The notes under the pieces were generated by a model. The model searched no databases and had not been told where the DNA came from. It saw nothing but the letters and a program-made list of their open reading frames with translations. Position numbers and translations under genes: made by a program. A stretch of 10,689 nucleotides of DNA, taken from assembly GCA_937920005.1 (NCBI GenBank), contig CALETF010000179.1, positions 1 through 10,689 on the forward strand, written 5' to 3'. Shown one piece after another: positions 8,928 to 10,689 of the stretch. Each line of letters begins with the position of its first letter. Within the stretch, counting starts at the first letter, position 1. The DNA comes from an uncultured Candidatus Altimarinota bacterium. GTDB lineage: Bacteria > Patescibacteriota > Gracilibacteria > BD1-5 > JAGOOR01.

Positions 8928-9464
8928 TTATTCAGGCAATATCTCGTAACCATCTTTCACTTTAAGCAAAAAGTGATTTTTTTTGTCCATACTCTTACCA
9001 AGAGCAATACCTATTGCAGTTTTTGTTCATGGCCTTGTATCACCATTGAGAGATGCTATAAGTCTTGGTTCAATAGCTAGAATTTCAGGAGTGCCTATAT
9101 CTTTTTGAATTCGAGTAGAAGTTTTTAATTGAATTAAATACACAGATGCCCCAAACAAAATAGAAGAAGGCGTCGCATCAATATCAAGTAAAAAATCTCA
9201 CTTTAAGACTGCATTTTCAACATCATCCATAGTTAAATGAAGTTCCTCTTGCAAGGCACGACCAATTCAAGTGGTTTCATCCTCTCAATCATTCAATGTT
9301 TCAAAAACAACACCAGTTTGTCATCTTTTTTTCCAAGGTCTATTTTCTCATTCTATGACCGTAATTACACTGTCTCGAACTGATCATATGAAACATACCA
9401 AAATAACTGCCTTTTTATCTGGCTGACGAATACTTGGAGAAGGTAATGAAAGAGATGAAGACAT
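8928..9464 (-). CDS. Divergent Nudix-like hydrolase
   Basis: This 178-residue protein has a recognisable but degenerate Nudix box. E61, seven residues, then R-A-L-Q-E-E-L-H-L (69-77) matches the E-x7-R-E-U-x-E-E-x-G-U core, with Ala for the second Glu and His for the Gly. The usual first Gly of the box is Glu55. E73 and E74 would bind the metal. The preceding W-K-K-R-G-Q and the beta strand A-V-I-L-V-C-F (19-25) fit the Nudix fold, which hydrolyses nucleoside diphosphates linked to another group. The substrate cannot be predicted. Seven of its 15 glycine codons are TGA (residues 27, 39, 48, 60, 66, 89, 146), so no long frame exists under the standard code and the gene would be missed entirely. 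It starts 5 bases after the smpB stop with no Shine-Dalgarno, implying cotranscription, and ends with TAA 9 bases from the convergent tRNA. The tRNA terminator lies inside its 3' end. Confidence 0.65.
8957..8984 (+). terminator. Intrinsic terminator of the tRNA-Thr transcript
   Basis: TCACTTT (8957-8963) pairs perfectly with AAAGTGA (8970-8976) across a six-base loop, followed by eight T residues (8977-8984). It begins 38 bases after the tRNA 3' end and is oriented with it. It lies wholly inside the coding sequence of the opposing Nudix-like gene, covering roughly codons 160-170. Confidence 0.85.
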
Positions 9465-9469
9465 AGTAT

Positions 9470-9937
9470 CTAATCTCTATTTTTTAATTCTATATTTATA
9501 GCCCTCTGGGTGTCGCGTTTTTTTATTACTTCACGCTTGTCATATTCTTTTCGACCCCGTGCCAGAGCGACTGATAATTTCACCAGATTTCATTTGAAGT
9601 AGATTCGTGTTGCTATAAGGGCCATTCACTTTTCTGCAACTTTTTGCTCGAGTCGGAGCATGACGTTTTTTCTGAGGAAAAGTTTTCTCTCTCGTTTCAC
9701 TCCCACATCAGCATCCTCTGCAAATTTATAGGGAGAAATATGCATTCCGAGGATTTTTGCAAAGCCTCATCGTATAATCACATGGCTTCCCTTCAACTGA
9801 GCACCCTGCTCACGCATACTCCGAACTTCCCAACCAAAGAGTTCTATACCAGCCTCATGCTCCTCGATTATTTCATAATCAAAGAGTGCTTTCTTATTAT
9901 TTGCAATTTCGGAGGATTTTGGAGCTTTATTTACCAT
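9470..9937 (-). CDS. smpB: SsrA-binding protein SmpB
   Basis: SmpB binds tmRNA and mimics a tRNA anticodon stem to rescue stalled ribosomes by trans-translation. The 155-residue product has the normal length and landmarks: N-K-K-A-L-F-D-Y-E-I near the N-terminus, E-A-G-I-E-L-F-G-W-E-V-R-S, the M-H-I-S-P-Y segment, R-K-L-F-L, I-Y-F-K-G, and A-L-A-R-G-R-K-E-Y-D-K-R-E, with a basic C-terminal tail (I-K-K-R-D) that enters the ribosomal mRNA channel. Three TGA codons (9767-9769, 9626-9628, 9590-9592; residues 57, 104, 116) read as Gly; two sit at conserved K-G positions. It ends with TAG. The ATG at 9937 overlaps the last 11 bases of uppS and is preceded by GGAGG, suggesting translational coupling. 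tmRNA itself is not in the window. Confidence 0.95.
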
Positions 9938-10689
9938 TATTGATTTCCTCCATTATAGCAGAATGAAGTGCAAAATCTATATGCTTTGTCGTAATAGTTG
10001 GCCAATGAGCACGGAAAAAGTGTAAGGCGGTATTTGGTCACATAAAGCCACCACTTGTACGATGTCTTCATTCTGAACCAGCCCGAATCATCACATCTGG
10101 TTCTCGAAGTCATTTATGTGCTTGTTCAAAAGCCTCTTCCTGTAAATCCTTTTGAGACCCCTGAAAACCATCATCGATCAAAATTTGTCTCTGTCTTGTC
10201 TCCTCTCATGCCTGATCATAAGCAAGAGCCAGCGCACAACGAAAAGTAGAATGAAATTGTTCAGTTCGATCTGAAATATCAGCCATCATATCTACAATAT
10301 CTGGGGGTAATAATGATTCATCACCAACCATAAATACATGGACTCATTTTTCAGAAGCAATCCGTAATAACTCCTCTTGAGCATCTTTAATAAGCTTAAA
10401 AAGACCTCTCAACTCATCTTCTGGTCTATTCTTATTCTGACGAGACAATCACCAAAAAAGAGCTTCATCAACAACGTTACTTCTTTTATCTCTCAAGTGT
10501 ATCAAAGTATCCTTCAATCTCTCAACTCATTCCTTATGTCACTCTACCACATGATTCATTTTAACATGCCGGGAAAAGCGCCTATTACCATCAGGAGTCA
10601 CTGATAGAGATAGAAGCTTTCCATTATAATCACGCAAAGCACCCTGAACACCCGGAGACATTCATCTGAGATATACTCATAAATCATCT
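9927..10689 (-). CDS. uppS: Undecaprenyl diphosphate synthase family cis-prenyltransferase (5' end uncertain)
   Basis: Cis-prenyltransferases condense isopentenyl diphosphate units into the undecaprenyl carrier used for cell-wall building. Seen here: T-P-D-G-N-R-R-F (the family's D-G-N, catalytic Asp at 10590-10592), G-H-K-E-G-V-R-E-L matching G-H-x-x-G, N-K-N-R-P matching the N-W-x-R-P region, D-V-M-I-R-A-G-S-E-G-R-H-R-T-S-G-G-F matching the diphosphate-binding R-x-S segment, and a late W-P. The tyrosine/glutamate helix before W-P, which in E. coli UppS supplies a Mg ligand (Glu213), is replaced by P-N-T-A-L-H-F-F with no acidic residue. Ten of 22 glycines are TGA, including both in G-H-x-x-G. 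An ATG at 10659-10661 would give a plausible short N-terminus, but the frame stays open to the window edge, so the true start may lie outside. It overlaps smpB by 11 bases. Divergence leaves chain length and exact product open. Confidence 0.85.
9947..9951 (-). promoter_or_regulatory. Shine-Dalgarno site of smpB inside uppS
   Basis: GGAGG on the minus strand lies 9 bases before the smpB ATG, within the final codons of uppS. It is the only clear Shine-Dalgarno sequence before any start in this window. It supports 9937 as the smpB start and ribosome re-initiation from uppS. It could be chance, since it encodes Met-Glu-Glu of UppS. Confidence 0.5.

Noticed and set aside
8681..8965. Plus-strand open frame of 94 codons running across the tRNA
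   Set aside because: It covers a perfect tRNA and the divergent promoter region, lies antisense to the exonuclease start, and has no family resemblance.
9644..10604. Several 60-100 codon plus-strand frames over smpB and uppS
   Set aside because: They are antisense to well-recognised genes and show no domain features.
1..10689. UGA=Trp (code 4, Mycoplasma-like) as the explanation of in-frame TGA
   Set aside because: TGA codons fall on conserved glycines, and Trp positions such as UppS W-P and the SmpB F-G-W segment use TGG.
1..10689. Mobile element, phage, CRISPR or toxin-antitoxin module
   Set aside because: No transposase, integrase, terminal inverted repeats, spaced direct repeats or toxin-antitoxin pair is visible; the tRNA is not followed by an integrase or a repeated 3' end within the window.

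Overview
The window comes from a bacterium that reads UGA as glycine (genetic code 25), which points to the Patescibacteria/CPR lineages Gracilibacteria (BD1-5/GN02) or Absconditabacteria (SR1). I find 32 in-frame TGA codons across nine protein genes. All fall inside otherwise open frames, and many sit where the protein family has a conserved glycine: FtsW R-G, the penicillin-binding protein G-P-x-T-V-R segment, exonuclease G-A-H-x-A, both glycines of the UppS G-H-x-x-G motif, and SmpB K-G. Tryptophan is encoded by TGG, so this is not the UGA=Trp code 4. Real stops are TAA or TAG only. Read with the standard code, most of these genes look like clusters of broken pieces; read with code 25 they are intact. 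I cannot tell the two phyla apart from this window.

Layout. On the + strand at the left are the 3' end of ftsW (1-305), a promoter and a small two-helix type IV secretion pilin-like gene (402-770) with a strong terminator, then a promoter and a VirD4/TraD-like secretion ATPase (915-2438). The rest is mainly minus strand. A tightly packed run goes secF (8064-7111), a LytR-CpsA-Psr protein (7107-5611) and a class A penicillin-binding protein (5608-2444), with gaps of 2-3 bases. A DEDDh exonuclease (8764-8162) lies 97 bases upstream of secF. A single tRNA-Thr(GGT) on the + strand (8843-8918) has its own promoter and a terminator lying inside the 3' end of the opposing gene. At the right edge, a second minus-strand run goes uppS (cut by the window edge), smpB and a divergent Nudix-like gene, with an 11-base overlap and a 5-base gap.

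How the genes fit together. Most of the window serves the cell envelope. UppS makes the lipid carrier. FtsW and the class A PBP polymerise and crosslink peptidoglycan. The LCP protein transfers glycopolymers to the wall. SecF helps export proteins. The pilin/ATPase pair belongs to a type IV secretion or pilus-like apparatus, of interest because these phyla include host-attached and predatory cells. SmpB (trans-translation), the exonuclease (proofreading-type) and tRNA-Thr are housekeeping. I see no mobile element, CRISPR array, phage gene or long unexplained intergenic stretch. No wholly new system is evident; the most notable points are the recoding, its very uneven use between genes, the divergent UppS active site, and terminators lying inside opposing genes.
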